Part shown: positions 1 through 11,298 of the stretch, in pieces | Position numbering within the stretch: position 1 is the stretch's first letter | Layout of the letters: each line of letters begins with the position of its first letter | Assembly (NCBI RefSeq): GCF_964275005.1 | Contig: NC_092695.1 | Coordinates: forward strand, 10,250,197-10,314,196 | DNA length: 64,000 nt | Source of the DNA: Diadema setosum | Taxonomy: Eukaryota; Echinodermata; Echinoidea; Diadematoida; Diadematidae | Direction of reading: 5' to 3' | Notes under the pieces: model-generated | What the model was told of the DNA's origin: nothing | What the model saw: only the letters and a program-made list of their open reading frames with translations | The model's database searches: none | Position numbers and translations under genes: made by a program

Positions 1-619
1 TGCGCGTAGATTTCTCAGCCGTCGAGGCGCACCTGCTTACGTTGACAGTTATATCTTTGCCATTAATCACGCTCCACTGTGAAAACATCAATCTCCCTCG
101 TAGTGCCTTTTTTTAAACAATTTTTTTTTTTTTTGCCTTTCACGAAGTTTACTTCCCCGAGAACGCAAGCACTGAAACTTTTTTTTTTTTTCCAGCAATG
201 CGATTATGAAAATCTGGAAGTATAGGCCGATCACAATGAAGAATAGAATACACAGGGCTCCGCACTAAGTTTTATCGGGCCACCAATATCATTGATTTTT
301 ATTTTCTGGTGGTCGAAGGTAAAATCTGGTGACAAAAAAAAAAAAAAAAAATCAGGAAAAACATAAGAAAAACTAAATCGGTCCTACTAAACATAGACAA
401 ATTAATATTAAGCATTATTGAAGTGATACAGATGCCCATGTCTAAAACAAATGAATAGAAAATTCAATCATCTTACTCTGTGTTTAACGATTTGACAAAT
501 AGGCGTAGAGATTATTTAAAAAGTTGATGCCCATTATATTGAGGAGGTCAAAACTTACGTTTGAAATGAGAAAATGGGAGCATTTGCTGACATTTGTTAG
601 CATCCGACATTTGTTTTAG
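1..619. other. Left-edge intergenic DNA with GGGCCACCA motif
   Basis: No gene is visible. Poly-T runs lie near 120-135 and 180-192, and a poly-A run near 335-350. At about 279 the motif GGGCCACCAA appears, followed by CTGGTGGTCG near 306. The same motif flanks the 71-bp array further right (about 2085) and its inverted partner at 57.3-57.4 kb, so this stretch may be the outer edge of the same composite repeat. Confidence 0.4.
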
Positions 620-2045
620 CATTGTAAAAAGCCGAAAGTTACCGTTATTCATTTTTAAATGTAAGAGCAAACAACCGACATTCATTTTAGAATCTTACGG
701 AGCTGAATACTATCCTAATCCATTTCCAAACGTGAAAGCAAACATCCGCTATTTGTTTTAGCATCTAACTGAGCGGATTAATACCATTAATCATTTCCAA
801 ATGTTAAAGCAACAATCTGTTATTAATTTTTTGCATCGTACGGAGCAGAATATTACCGTTATTCATTTCAAACATCCGACATTTATTTCATTATCGAACG
901 GAGCCGAATGTTACTGCTGTCCACTTCCGAAAGTGAAATGAATCATCTGACAATTATTTTATCATCGCATGGAGCCGAATGTTACTGTTTTTCATCTTTG
1001 AACGTCAAGGCAGACATCAGACATTTTGGACCATGAAACGTATAGCTGAATGTTACTGATATTTATAATTTCGAAATGTACCGTAGCAAATATCCAATAT
1101 TTTTTTAATCATCGTATGGGGCAGAATGTTACTGCTGTTCACTTCCAAACATGCCAAACGTAAAAGCAATCATTCGACATGTATTTTTAGCATCTTCCGG
1201 AGCTGAATGCTATTGACATTTACTTTCGAACGTAAAAGCACACATCCGGCATAAGTTATCAGCGTACGATACGGAGTTGAATATTATTGTTATTCACTTC
1301 AGAACATCAAAGCAAACATTCGACATTTATTTTAGCATCTTCCGGAGCTAAATGTTATTGCAATTTACTTTCGAACGTAAAAGCAAACATCCAGCATTTA
1401 TTTCATCATTGTCAGGAGTTGAATATTATTGTTACTCTTTTCCGAACGTCAAAGCAAACATCAAACATTAATTTTACCATTAAACGCAGCTGAATGTTAC
1501 TGTTATTCATTTCGAAATTTAAAAGCAAACATCAGACAGTTATTCTAGCATCATATGGACATGATGGAGCAGAATATTACTGCTATTTTCTTCCGAACAT
1601 AAAAACGATCATCTGACATCTATTTTAGCATCTTCCGGAGCCGAATGCTATTGCTATTTACTTTCGAAAGTATAAGGAAACATCCGACATTTATTTAACC
1701 ATCGTACGGAGTTGAATGTTATTGTTTTTCATTTCCGAACGTCATAGCAAAAATTCGACATTTATTTCAGCGTCTTCCGGAGCCGAATGTTATCCTTATT
1801 CATTTCCGAACGCAAAATCAAATATCTAACATTAGTTTTAGCACCATACGGAGCTGAGTCTTATCGTTATTCATTTCCAAAAGTATGAGCAAACATCCGA
1901 CATTTATTTCAGTATCATACCGAGTCGAATATTACCGTCATTCATTTCCACAATTAAACGCAAACCCCTGACATTTATTTTAGCATCTTACGTAGCCGAT
2001 TGTTACCGCTGTTCATTTTCAAAAGTAAAGGCAAACATCCGATTT
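620..2045. repeat. 71-bp tandem (satellite-like) array, about 19-20 copies
   Basis: A diverged head-to-tail array. Each unit has a core like GCAAACATCCGACATTTATT, then a CGGAGC(C/T)GAATGTTA block, then TTCATTTCCGAACGT. The GAGCCGAAT block recurs at about 1639, 1710, 1781, 1852, 1922 and 1993, giving a steady spacing near 71 bp. Earlier copies are more diverged and vary from about 57 to 82 bp. The open frame at 1287-1493 is a by-product: its translation repeats about every 24 residues. The array ends in poly-T followed by GGGCCACCAAAATC at about 2085. A reverse-complement copy lies at 57.44-58.08 kb. Family unknown to me. Confidence 0.9.
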
Positions 2046-2084
2046 TTTTTTTTGATTTTTTTTTTTTTTTTTTGGTGGCGCGAT

Positions 2085-2354
2085 CGGGCCACCAAAATCT
2101 TTATTTCTGAAATTTTGATTTCATTTCCGATTTTCACTCAATTCATTCATATAAAAGTTGATTCAATTCAAATTGACAAGCATGCAAACAATCAGTAGGC
2201 ACTATAACAGACATGTTGAACATCGATAAACGTCGAACATCGATAAACATCGGATAAGTCGAAGAAAATTCGACGTACGCGTACCTCGAAATTCGCGTAC
2301 GTCGAACCATTTTCTTCAGTCCCGACGAATTCGAGGTATCCGAGTTTGACTGTA
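2085..2354. mobile_element. Array flank and pogo-like terminal fragment
   Basis: 2085-2130 carries the GGGCCACCAAAATC flank and TTCTGAAATTTTGATTTCAT, which recur in reverse complement at 57.39-57.41 kb. From about 2220 there are short repeats (TCGAACATCGATAAAC) and a palindrome around CGACGTACGCGTACC. The stretch ends near 2352 with CCGAGTTTGACTG followed by TA. Read in reverse this is CAGTCAAACTCGG, the kind of terminus used by Tc1/mariner-pogo elements, which target TA. Only one end is recognised, so the element is truncated or the assignment is wrong. Confidence 0.45.
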
Positions 2355-4004
2355 GAATTTATGTATGTAAACTCATGTTGCCATGAGTAGAGGAACTGAC
2401 AAGTTTCTTACATTAAAGTTCTGTCAAAGATCAATTGAATTGATGTGCTTCTTTCCATTCCTTTGTGCTGCCACTTGTGTGTATTGTTATATAACTGGCA
2501 AAATTCAACATTACAGGAGTAAACCCCTAGATAGATTCGTACAAGACAAACTCATGTTGTGAGTCGAAAGTCCATATCTACGTACATGTACAAACAACAT
2601 AGATGTTACACTCTTGTGCATGAAATACTGGTACACTTTTGGCTGTTAGGGTACTGTGAACTTGTCATATCATAACAATCCATTACCCATATGGATGTGA
2701 TATTGTGTACATGTACAATGAGCATGTACTTTATTCTTCCATTGGTTGATTTTCATCACTGAATCGTAGTACGGTATGATTTGTACTTTAATAGAGATGT
2801 AATAATGATGCAGAAATGATGTGATGTAAACACCAACACTCCATACATGAACACACAAAAACACACACACACACACACACAAAGTCACATTTATATGTAA
2901 TTCTCCTTTCTTAAGTATACATGTAGCAGGCATGTGGTACATGTTTAGGCGTGTACGATGATATACATGTATGAAGAATGTGTTCAAAAAGTTTAATTCT
3001 GTACGTTTTGCTTCACTATGATCATTTTGTGCACCTAAAACTGGTTTCTACAGTCTAGAAAGGCAAACTTGACCCCGGTAGATGTCATTCCTTTCTAACG
3101 GGACAAATAAATTGATGATTAATGCATTCACAATCATTGATTTTGCCAAACATCAATTAAAACCAGAGATGCTTTACACAAAATGCCCAATGAAAAAAAA
3201 AAAAAAAAAATGAAGTTGTTCTAGGAGAAGGATGAATAGAGGAAGTGGGAGAGTGAAGGAATACAAGACCAAAAAAAAAAAAAAAGAAGAAGGTTTTCTG
3301 TATACTACCAGGTGTAGTACTTGATATACAGGTGTATAAATATTGACAGCTGGGAAGATGATATATAGATGTATGAGTGTTTCAAAACATTCACCAAAAA
3401 ATGTCACCAAGTGACATGGTTAGTCAATTTACAATTAAAAGTGTACTACATATAACATAAAGGGCAGTTAAGTTGGTATCGATTCATAGCATAAAAACAA
3501 GCACAAAGAATGTTAGAGGTTTCATAAAAAATAATGAATAAAACAAAAATTATATAATAATAAATGTACATATGTAAACAAATGTTATGGAATTAGAAGT
3601 TTCATCACTTGTATGAAATTGATATAATTGTCAAAGCCATAATGTCATAACATGACATCTGAAATAGTGACGCGTCACATTATAATCCTTCCGTTGACAT
3701 ACATTTTTGTATTTCCATTTTTTGATACGTCAAAAAGAATAAAGTGTTCTTGGGCATCAAACTATTTAAGACCGTAGAAATAACACAGAAGAGATGTGAA
3801 ATCATAGCCCCTTCATAATCGCAGGTGTGGGTGTGACTAAAGCGACGTGTATTACCGCTTCACGAAAGCAAATGGAAAATTCCAATCCTCTGGTTTGTTT
3901 TTACTTTTAGATAGGTCTGCTTTTTGATGAATTTTTACCATTCTGTTTGTGAGACAAACATTTGTCCAAGTTTGCTCTATCATACTACTACATGTACTAC
4001 ATTG

Positions 4005-4043
<39 letters not shown>

Positions 4044-4712
4044 ATTAATCTTGTACTACAGTACTACTACGCTGTACTACTACTACTAATGATAAAATAA
4101 TAATACATATAAATGATAATAATAATTCAAGTTCATGAGAAGCTTTAGCCTATGCCATCACAGCTTCCACAAATGAAGTTGCACCTCCAAACCTATCTAT
4201 CTAGCATGGCTGTCTGTATGTGTCTTTCTTCAGTATATGGACAAACATGGCCCTATACTTCTTCCTCTTTGGGCTCAGAGTGTATGAGGAAATTTGCAGA
4301 TAGCTTAGGGTGCTGATGCGTGCATAGTGTCCCGCTAATCTCATCCTCCTCTCACGCACTTTGACAAACTTTTGGCAATCTATTTTGCATATATGCTCTA
4401 GCTGTCATATTCAACTTTGATATTTGGTACCGAACAAAAGCTAAGGAAGATAAACAGTACAAGTTTCAGACTTTAAACTGCCTTGACCTTTCAATGCATG
4501 ATACCCTGCGCGGAAATCACGTTTTGAACGTAAATACAATGGAAAGCATGAATCCGAGCTCCGGGGCTGTGAAGAGAATGATGCCAGCAAAGGATTAACA
4601 GCAGAGTAATACATAGGCTATATACATGTACATGAATAACATTTCAGACAAGAGAGGGCGTTTCCTTCGTGTGGAGATTTACCGACGTAACAAATTCGTC
4701 ATCGGAGCACCA
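2355..4712. other. Intergenic DNA with microsatellites
   Basis: No coding region is supported. It contains a (CA)n run at about 2851-2881, poly-A runs near 3195 and 3273, and a (TAC)n tract at about 4005-4043 with more interrupted TAC to 4090. The short open frames here lack family resemblance and read through low-complexity DNA. Confidence 0.6.
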
Positions 4713-4866
4713 TTTCATGAAAGTTGTCAGCCCTGACAAGTTGTCACTTTCTAACAATCACCATGGTAACAGTCAGACACCAGAGCTTCTCAACCAATCA
4801 AGAGCAAGGATTTTACTCAAGTTGTCGGAGACTAACAACTTGTCGGGGCTGACAACTTTTGTGAAG
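4713..4866. mobile_element. Short inverted-repeat element (MITE-like)
   Basis: The left arm TTCATGAAAGTTGTCAG and right arm CTGACAACTTTTGTGAA are near-perfect reverse complements. Internal blocks continue the pairing (CCCTGACAAGTTGT and ACAACTTGTCGGGG). The arms are about 33 bp and the core about 90 bp. The ORF at 4669-4929 runs through the element and is not a gene. No transposase is present. The family is unassigned and no target duplication was confirmed. Confidence 0.65.
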
Positions 4867-4929
4867 CCCCCTCCCCCAGGTGATCAAATGCTCATGACGC
4901 CAGCTGTAGCTCGCCTAGTGTACCGGTGA

Positions 4930-5752
4930 CAGGGGACAGTTCATCGTCATGTTAATATTATTGCATGCAAACATCCGATACCAGTATAATATCTGGAATT
5001 TTCAAAGCAGATAATAATCAGGGATTATACTAGTAGTACGCATGAGATGTTAACACAATAACTGCTGTGGTTTCCTGTGAAGACGGTCTGAAAACACACG
5101 AACACACACATACACACACACAGAAAGAGAGAGACATGGAAACAAAGTATTCAATGTATTATTGATCTAATGAACTTTTGCCACGACCAATAAAAACAAA
5201 CACAGGGAAATAGGAAATTATCAAATGATTGAAAACATACAACAATAAACATATAAAATCGTACATGCAGAAGAACCAAAGAGTATAATGAACAGACCAC
5301 GATCAATAGTTATTTAGGTACACATGCTTGTAAAAAGTTACGTGTATATCGGGTGAAACGCTGATCATGAACCCTCATTTGTTTCAGTTCTTGTAGAGAA
5401 GAGAGGGGAATAGAGAGGGCAAATACGAAGCCGGCAAATAATGGTACAGTGTATGTTTACTATACGTAAGGCGGTATGGGGATGATCAGATTTCTTATAA
5501 ATTAGGAAGTGATTATGATAAAACAATGAAATTTCGGTAATGCAACAGCAAGATATACACAAATGTCTATACACTGCAACTGTAAATTCTGTCATCATTG
5601 ATTTTCACTCGAGGTATCGGTGCACAGAAGTTCTCATTTTGTCTTGGCTGGTGTAATGATCTTATCATCAAAGCGGGCTGTTAAGAATTGCATTAGGATG
5701 CCAATAAAGTCGTAAAATCTGAACGCTTTATACTACCAGAATTGACTAATAT
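4930..5752. other. Intergenic DNA, nothing recognised
   Basis: Short CA-rich runs near 5098-5125 and otherwise unique-looking AT-rich sequence. I see no gene, RNA or repeat structure here. Confidence 0.5.
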
Positions 5753-5922
5753 ACAAATGATGCACAGGGCAGAGTGGATCGGTGAGAATCGGATGCATGG
5801 GTTTAACTTCGGAACTGTTTAAACCCACGAGCGCAGCGAGAGGGCTTTGAACTGTTACCAAAGTTCAAACGAGAGCATTCAATTCTCACCGATCTACGAA
5901 ATAGGCCTCTGCATCATTTGTT
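5753..5922. mobile_element. Hairpin element with imperfect inverted arms
   Basis: CAAATGATGCA at the left tip mirrors TGCATCATTTG at the right tip. GATCGGTGAGAAT (left) mirrors ATTCTCACCGATC (right). The centre holds GTTTAAACCCACGAGCGCAGCGAG. Pairing is interrupted but spans almost the full 170 bp. This fits a non-autonomous foldback or MITE copy with no coding capacity. Confidence 0.6.
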
Positions 5923-8716
5923 TTATAAAATGGGCCCGTAAAGTCAATCTTTTCTCCCATCATGCGTTTTTGTACACCTACAACACTATACAGGACTTGA
6001 CCCATGCGTTTGGATTTTACCGGACGTGTGGCTCAATGTGGATCAGTAAAAATCAATGCATGATAACTGACCAATCAGATTGCAGAGATTCTTAAGCCCA
6101 TTTTACATACATGTATAACCATGATAACTATAAAGGCATTTTAATTAACTGCCAGGGTTAGTTATACTGCTTCTCGATCATACTATATATTTGGGCATGG
6201 CTCAGATACAGGGTACCCTAATAGGTCACAGACAAAAAAAAAATGCTGTACTAAAATAATTGTTGTTTTCCAAAATATAAACTTATTCGTCTGTCAACAA
6301 AAATTACTCAAAGAACCTACAGAAACCATCTTTAGCAATTTTTTCATAATTTTTGCTGCATTGCGGAGGATTATGGGGGTAATTTGTGCTGTATTTTATA
6401 AGAAAAATTGTTACAGTACATGTGAAATTTTGAAATATTTGTCTCCTTGTCCCTTTCTTAAAGGAGAGAATATGGCAAAGAGTAATTTAAGTGATAATTG
6501 GTCAGAGAAGGAAGTTTCTCATGACAACACTTTCTGAGGAGTTCCAATGCATGGGTGGGGCCTGCAGACAAGAGTGACTATGCTCATAACTCTTGGTGTC
6601 CAAGGGTGATGAAAAAATAAAAGATAGTGGACACTAACAGCACAGTTCATTCAACTATTGTTCCTAAGTTTTGATAGTGTGTTGGAAACAACTTAAATTA
6701 CAAACAAGAGAGAAATGAAGCAAATCAGTGAATCACAATTATTAAAATACACCTATTTTCTCTTTCATATTTTTTGGTGTCCATGTGTTTAGAGCGAATC
6801 ACCTACATTAAGCTGGACTTCAAAAAAACATTGAATATATTGAACAGTTCAGCCTAAGTCCAAAGAGTAATGAACATAAATGAAAAATAATGCAACCTCT
6901 TTATATGGCTTCATTAATTTTCTGAATGAGTCAACATTCTGTCATTGGTGTCCAGTGTGGACACGAATTGTTGTGAGCAAATCAAATGTGCAGAATGACA
7001 TCCTCTCCTTCCAATACTGTAACAGGGAATACACTATATTTGATTAATTTGTACATGTTCTGTGATATTTTGGTTAGTAACAGATTTTGAAAGGTTTTAC
7101 TGATTCATTTATTGGTCTAATGAAGTTACCAAAATAATAATGTGGCTTAACAGAACACTAAGTTATGAGCGTGACTATTGCTTTCCACTGCAATGCATGG
7201 TAACTGGGGTGTTCTATATGGCTGATAACTTGGAAATGCAAAGTGCTGTAGGTCTGAAAATTCATAGGTACACATTATGAAATGTGTTGATCATGGTAAA
7301 AGTTCATATTTAGTCCCAAATGTAACACGGGGTAACCAGTATCTGAACCATACACATTTGGAACTAAATGCATTGCCACAAACTCCTCTCTTACAACAAG
7401 TGACATCAGTAATTTGATACAACACAAAAAGGGAATGATCTACAATAAAGACACCACCGCAAAAACATCATCAGATAGAAATGTGGATGAAATAGAAATA
7501 AAGGAGAGAGAGAAAGAGATTGAGAGAGAAATGAGGAGGGATTGATTGAAAAGGGAAAAGGAAAAGTTAGAGACACATTCATTTTGTTTGCAGCATCGCC
7601 TATTCGATCATTTCATCAAAAATCATGTATAGAATTCTAAAAAAAATCACTTTCACCTGACAGATGCCAAATAAAGCAACTAGTGGAATCTCACGCAACA
7701 CAATTATATATCTCTAACTAATTAAAACAAAAACAACTGCGTGGAGTTGTGGCCACAACAAGTGGAGAATAATGGCCACAATTCCCTGGCTGATAACCAC
7801 AGTGTGTTTCCACGCATTGAAATATCAATGTTCGGATACAACACGAATTTCTCTCGTCCCAATGCAGAAGCAGAATATCACGGGTCATCCGCATTATCAT
7901 TTTAGTCTTGTGTGATGTGAATTTCTGGGTTCAAGAACGCAGCTACACTACCAATTATAATACCTGAAGTATAATCTCACTTAATGCATTATTGAGCAGA
8001 CTAAAAACAAGGAACACAAACAGATAAAAAATAATCTGATTCAATAAAAAAACACACAGTAAAGTACATGTATAAGCCACGTATAACTTTAGACAGAAAA
8101 AAAAATTAGTACTATAACAGCCAGAATATGTCATGTAAAAACTGATAACATCGACAAAATCAAGGATTTATGGATCACAAGTATTGGCATTGTCAATCAG
8201 TTTACAAAATGTTTTATATAATAGGAAAATTATACACGTACACTTTAAGTAGGCTTTGATACCTATTATGTGTACCCGTATCAATATAATAATTAAAATA
8301 AAAAAAAAACGATAAGGAAATTGCAGTAAACGGTAGCTTTGTACTGATTTGATGTGAAGAGTATCTCCCATCCCAATCATGTTGCATCATTATAGAGTGC
8401 TAATACGACAAAACAAATGTTGTACACCTGTAACTGAAATTATTTTAGTTCTAGAATGATCAATCATCCACAAATCACTTATAACTTTCTGACATGATTA
8501 AGATCCTTATAAAGTGTATGAACATTCATGTAAGTGGGCATGGCACTTGCACCATTATCATACATATGAAATTCATTCATATTGCATATTCTTCACTTAA
8601 AATATCCCAGCAAAGAATCATTGGTTATTGTTGTTGTTTTTTTCTCTGAAGGTGCTACAGCAAAATCATCTACAAGTACAAGGATTCAGTAGGCCCTATC
8701 ACATTTCACATTCTCC
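5923..8716. other. Intergenic DNA downstream of the TRIM gene
   Basis: No gene is supported. GGTGTCCA recurs at about 6596, 6777 and 6949. GCTCATAACT (about 6584) and its reverse-complement-like AGTTATGAGC (about 7162) could be remnants of a large, decayed inverted-repeat element. The last part must contain the TRIM 3' UTR, but I found no clear minus-strand AATAAA. Confidence 0.4.
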
Positions 8717-10570
8717 TTACACGCATATCGCATCAAATATGTACAGTCTATCTGGAGTGCAGAAAGCTATCTCTCCACTCTCTAACTCTTGTAGATAGTA
8801 CCAAGTTCTTTTCCCTGGTTTCTGTATTATGAAATCAGTGATGATATTGTGCGCGTGCTCCAAATCACTCGTGTATCGATCGATACTGACGAGACCCTCC
8901 TCGTGCTTCACCCAGGCTACAATGACCGCATCATCTCGACAAACAGCTGGGAAGGCACGCATACCCTCCTTCTTCAAGACATTCTCCTTCTCCCCATTAC
9001 CATCAAGGCAGACAACAACTGATGAATCTTTCAGTATCAGGCTCCCCGTGGCGTTAAAAGGAAATAACTGATAAGGTGAATATCCATCGCATATTATTTC
9101 CCGGACAGCCTTACAACTCTGTGGGGTAAACACTTGGATATTTTGGGTTTTCTTATAACCCACATAGATATTATCATTTCTATCCACAGTGAGACCGCCA
9201 TACCCTCCTTCATCAGAACTCATTGTCTCAAACGTGACGTCGAGCTCCTCCCAGTGTTGAGTGTAGAGTGACACCGTGTTGTTTGCGTAACGTAAAACAC
9301 TTCGACCATCAGCCAGGAATGCAACTCCATATATCCTGACATCTTTCAGCACGGTTTGTTGAAACTCGCCATCAGGGGAGTAGAGATGGATTCCGCCATC
9401 AAACGATCCCACCGACATCTTACCATCTGGTGCACAAGTGATACAATTCATGCTATTTTCACTCGGGAGCTCTACATCTGCTTTGACATACCATTTGTAA
9501 TCTTTTAGCTCTCCTAGACAAAGTTCATTGAACTTCACGGGTTTATTGAATAGAATCCTCTGAGCTTGTTCTGTCACACATTCCGGTGATTGGTTGCCAG
9601 GATAATCTTGTCCTAGAAAGCTCTTCAAGTTTTCACACAGCGTGTCGTGTGTAAACAAGGCGTCTTTCTCTAGCGGTACCTTCACACCGTTAGTTACCAG
9701 CTGTTCCATAGCGTTTATATGACAAATTGTTTGGTGACTCTCTTCCTCCATGACTTGTAATTCCTTCTCAAAATTTTCAGACCATTGTTTCACCTGACAT
9801 TTCATGGCCTCTCTTCTGGCTGACAATAGTTGCATGCACTCCTTGTACGTCTCATCAATGTCATCATTAAGTCTTCTCATGATGCTTGTTATTTCATTTC
9901 GTTGTATCTGTATGAAATCGATATGATTTTCAATGATTGCTTTCTTTGATGTTGCTCTTTCTCGTAACTCTCTGATATTTTCCATCAATTTCTCCTCATG
10001 GATAGTTGCCTCTTCGATATGATGCCCTGCCTGTAAGTGTCTTAACATCCCGCACTTACAGCAGACGTACTCTTGGCATTCGATACAGAAACACTCCTCA
10101 TCGTCGCTGGGATGTCTTTTACACTTCCGTCGTCTCTTCAGCGGGATTTTTCCTGACAGCACCTCGCTCATGGGCACTACTTCATGGTTGGAGACTGGTT
10201 TCCAGTTCGAATGGCTTATCTCACACGACTTACACATATATTTCCCGCAGTCCTGACAGTAGGACACGGCTGGCGGCTTTTCGTCCATCTCACAAACTGT
10301 GCATATTGGACTCTTGGTTTTCACTTCATTCACGAGGGAATTCAGGGGGACGTTTGTTTGTAACTTATTCACATCTCCACTGGATATGGGCGTTCCTTGC
10401 CTGCAAACAGGGCATGTTATAGTTTGTGGGTTGGGCTGAGCTTGAAAGACATGTTCCAAACAGTCTTTGCAGAAGGTGTGAGAACATACCAGTAATTTGG
10501 GTTGGCTGAACAGTGTCAGACATATAGGACACTCAAGATTCTGGCTGCTGATTTGATGAAACGTTGCCAT
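8717..10570 (-). CDS. TRIM-family E3 ubiquitin-ligase-like protein (RING, two B-boxes, coiled coil, beta-propeller)
   Basis: A 617-residue tripartite-motif protein. The RING finger is complete: C14, C17, C29, H31, C34, C37, C53 and C56 fit C3HC4, so it probably acts as a cytosolic ubiquitin (E3) ligase. B-box 1 uses C90/C93, C105/C108, C113/C116 and H120/H129. B-box 2 uses C150, H153, C162, C165, C170, C173, H178 and H183. A coiled coil follows at about 186-290. The last 250 residues are a divergent NHL-like propeller with about six strand repeats, for example PDGKMSVGSFDGGIHLYSPD and RNDNIYVGY. This layout resembles TRIM56/TRIM2/TRIM3-like proteins, a class expanded in echinoderms and amphioxus. 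I chose the ATG at 10570, not the further one at 10627, because TTGTTATTACAG, a good splice acceptor, lies between them. No break was seen in the coding region. Substrate unknown; a role in innate immunity is only a guess from the class. Confidence 0.9.
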   Translation of the reverse strand: MATFHQISSQNLECPICLTLFSQPKLLVCSHTFCKDCLEHVFQAQPNPQTITCPVCRQGTPISSGDVNKLQTNVPLNSLVNEVKTKSPICTVCEMDEKPPAVSYCQDCGKYMCKSCEISHSNWKPVSNHEVVPMSEVLSGKIPLKRRRKCKRHPSDDEECFCIECQEYVCCKCGMLRHLQAGHHIEEATIHEEKLMENIRELRERATSKKAIIENHIDFIQIQRNEITSIMRRLNDDIDETYKECMQLLSARREAMKCQVKQWSENFEKELQVMEEESHQTICHINAMEQLVTNGVKVPLEKDALFTHDTLCENLKSFLGQDYPGNQSPECVTEQAQRILFNKPVKFNELCLGELKDYKWYVKADVELPSENSMNCITCAPDGKMSVGSFDGGIHLYSPDGEFQQTVLKDVRIYGVAFLADGRSVLRYANNTVSLYTQHWEELDVTFETMSSDEGGYGGLTVDRNDNIYVGYKKTQNIQVFTPQSCKAVREIICDGYSPYQLFPFNATGSLILKDSSVVVCLDGNGEKENVLKKEGMRAFPAVCRDDAVIVAWVKHEEGLVSIDRYTSDLEHAHNIITDFIIQKPGKRTWYYLQELESGEIAFCTPDRLYIFDAICV

Positions 10571-10587
10571 GCTGCCTGTCTGTCGAT
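10571..10587 (-). other. 5' UTR end and intron acceptor of the TRIM gene
   Basis: On the minus strand GTTATTACAG is followed by ATCGACAGACAGGCAGC and then the ATGG start. A pyrimidine-rich AG acceptor 17 bp before the ATG suggests that the whole protein is encoded in one exon and that an untranslated exon lies further upstream (higher coordinates). That exon was not located. Confidence 0.65.
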
Positions 10588-10639
10588 CTGTAATAACAAA
10601 AGAAATACATAGCAGTAAATGCATCAAGGAGTACGGTCT

Positions 10640-11132
10640 ACTTATAGCAGAAATATGAATTTCACATTTACAAAATGAAAAAGGGGCAATTTAATGCAAA
10701 GCATGGTGTTAGAATTTATGCATTTTAAAAATCGAACTAAGATGAATTGAAGTACATTTTAACTCAAGTTTGAGTGAAGGAGGTCACATTAACTAGTTGT
10801 CCAGTGAGACTGTCACTTAGAATGGAATCAGACGTTACTTATTAATTCCCTATTTTTAGGAGAATTATTTTTTTTTTTTAAAGAGTTGCGCACTACCAAT
10901 CCACTCACAAAAATACTATAAGGTGATTCGAACAGCTAATGGAGGGATGACTCTTTTAATCATGACCCTGTATATTGATAGTAAAGTGAGAATATCTTCC
11001 AGCGATATCATAAATAAAACCTGTCGTGTTATAAGTGAGTACCGATTGGGAAATGTAAGCAGATTAGGGAAATTGTTGTCAGTTTGGTTGTTTGTATAGC
11101 ATGTAACAAAGTGTCCTTCTATCATATAATAT
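10640..11132. other. Likely TRIM upstream intron, nothing else recognised
   Basis: AT-rich sequence with one poly-T run at about 10868-10879. No coding exon or repeat is visible. Confidence 0.4.
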
Positions 11133-11298
11133 ACAAATATACCAGGCCTAAGAGGCTCTGGTTGAAACTATGCGCATGAGGTGACTTCAGTAGCACTATT
11201 TTCTGAGGGGCGCAGCCCCGAAGAAAATAGTGCTACTGAAGTCACCGAAGGCACATAGTTTCAACCGGTGCCTCGAAAAAATGGCCTGGTATATTTGT
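11133..11298. repeat. Near-perfect 166-bp palindrome
   Basis: The left arm begins ACAAATATACCAGGCC and the right arm ends GGCCTGGTATATTTGT. Inside, GGTGACTTCAGTAGCACTAT (left) pairs exactly with ATAGTGCTACTGAAGTCACC (right). GGTTGAAACTATG also mirrors CATAGTTTCAACC. The centre is GGGGCGCAGCCCC. The arms are about 78 bp with only a few differences, so the copy is young or maintained. No coding capacity; a foldback or MITE insertion is the simplest reading. Confidence 0.85.

Noticed and set aside
1287-1493. 68-codon open frame near the left edge
   Set aside because: Its translation repeats every 24 residues because it is a reading of the 71-bp array.
10571-10627. Upstream ATG at 10627 as start of the TRIM protein
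   Set aside because: The extra 19 residues are encoded by intron-like sequence upstream of a good splice acceptor, and RING proteins of this type start close to the finger.
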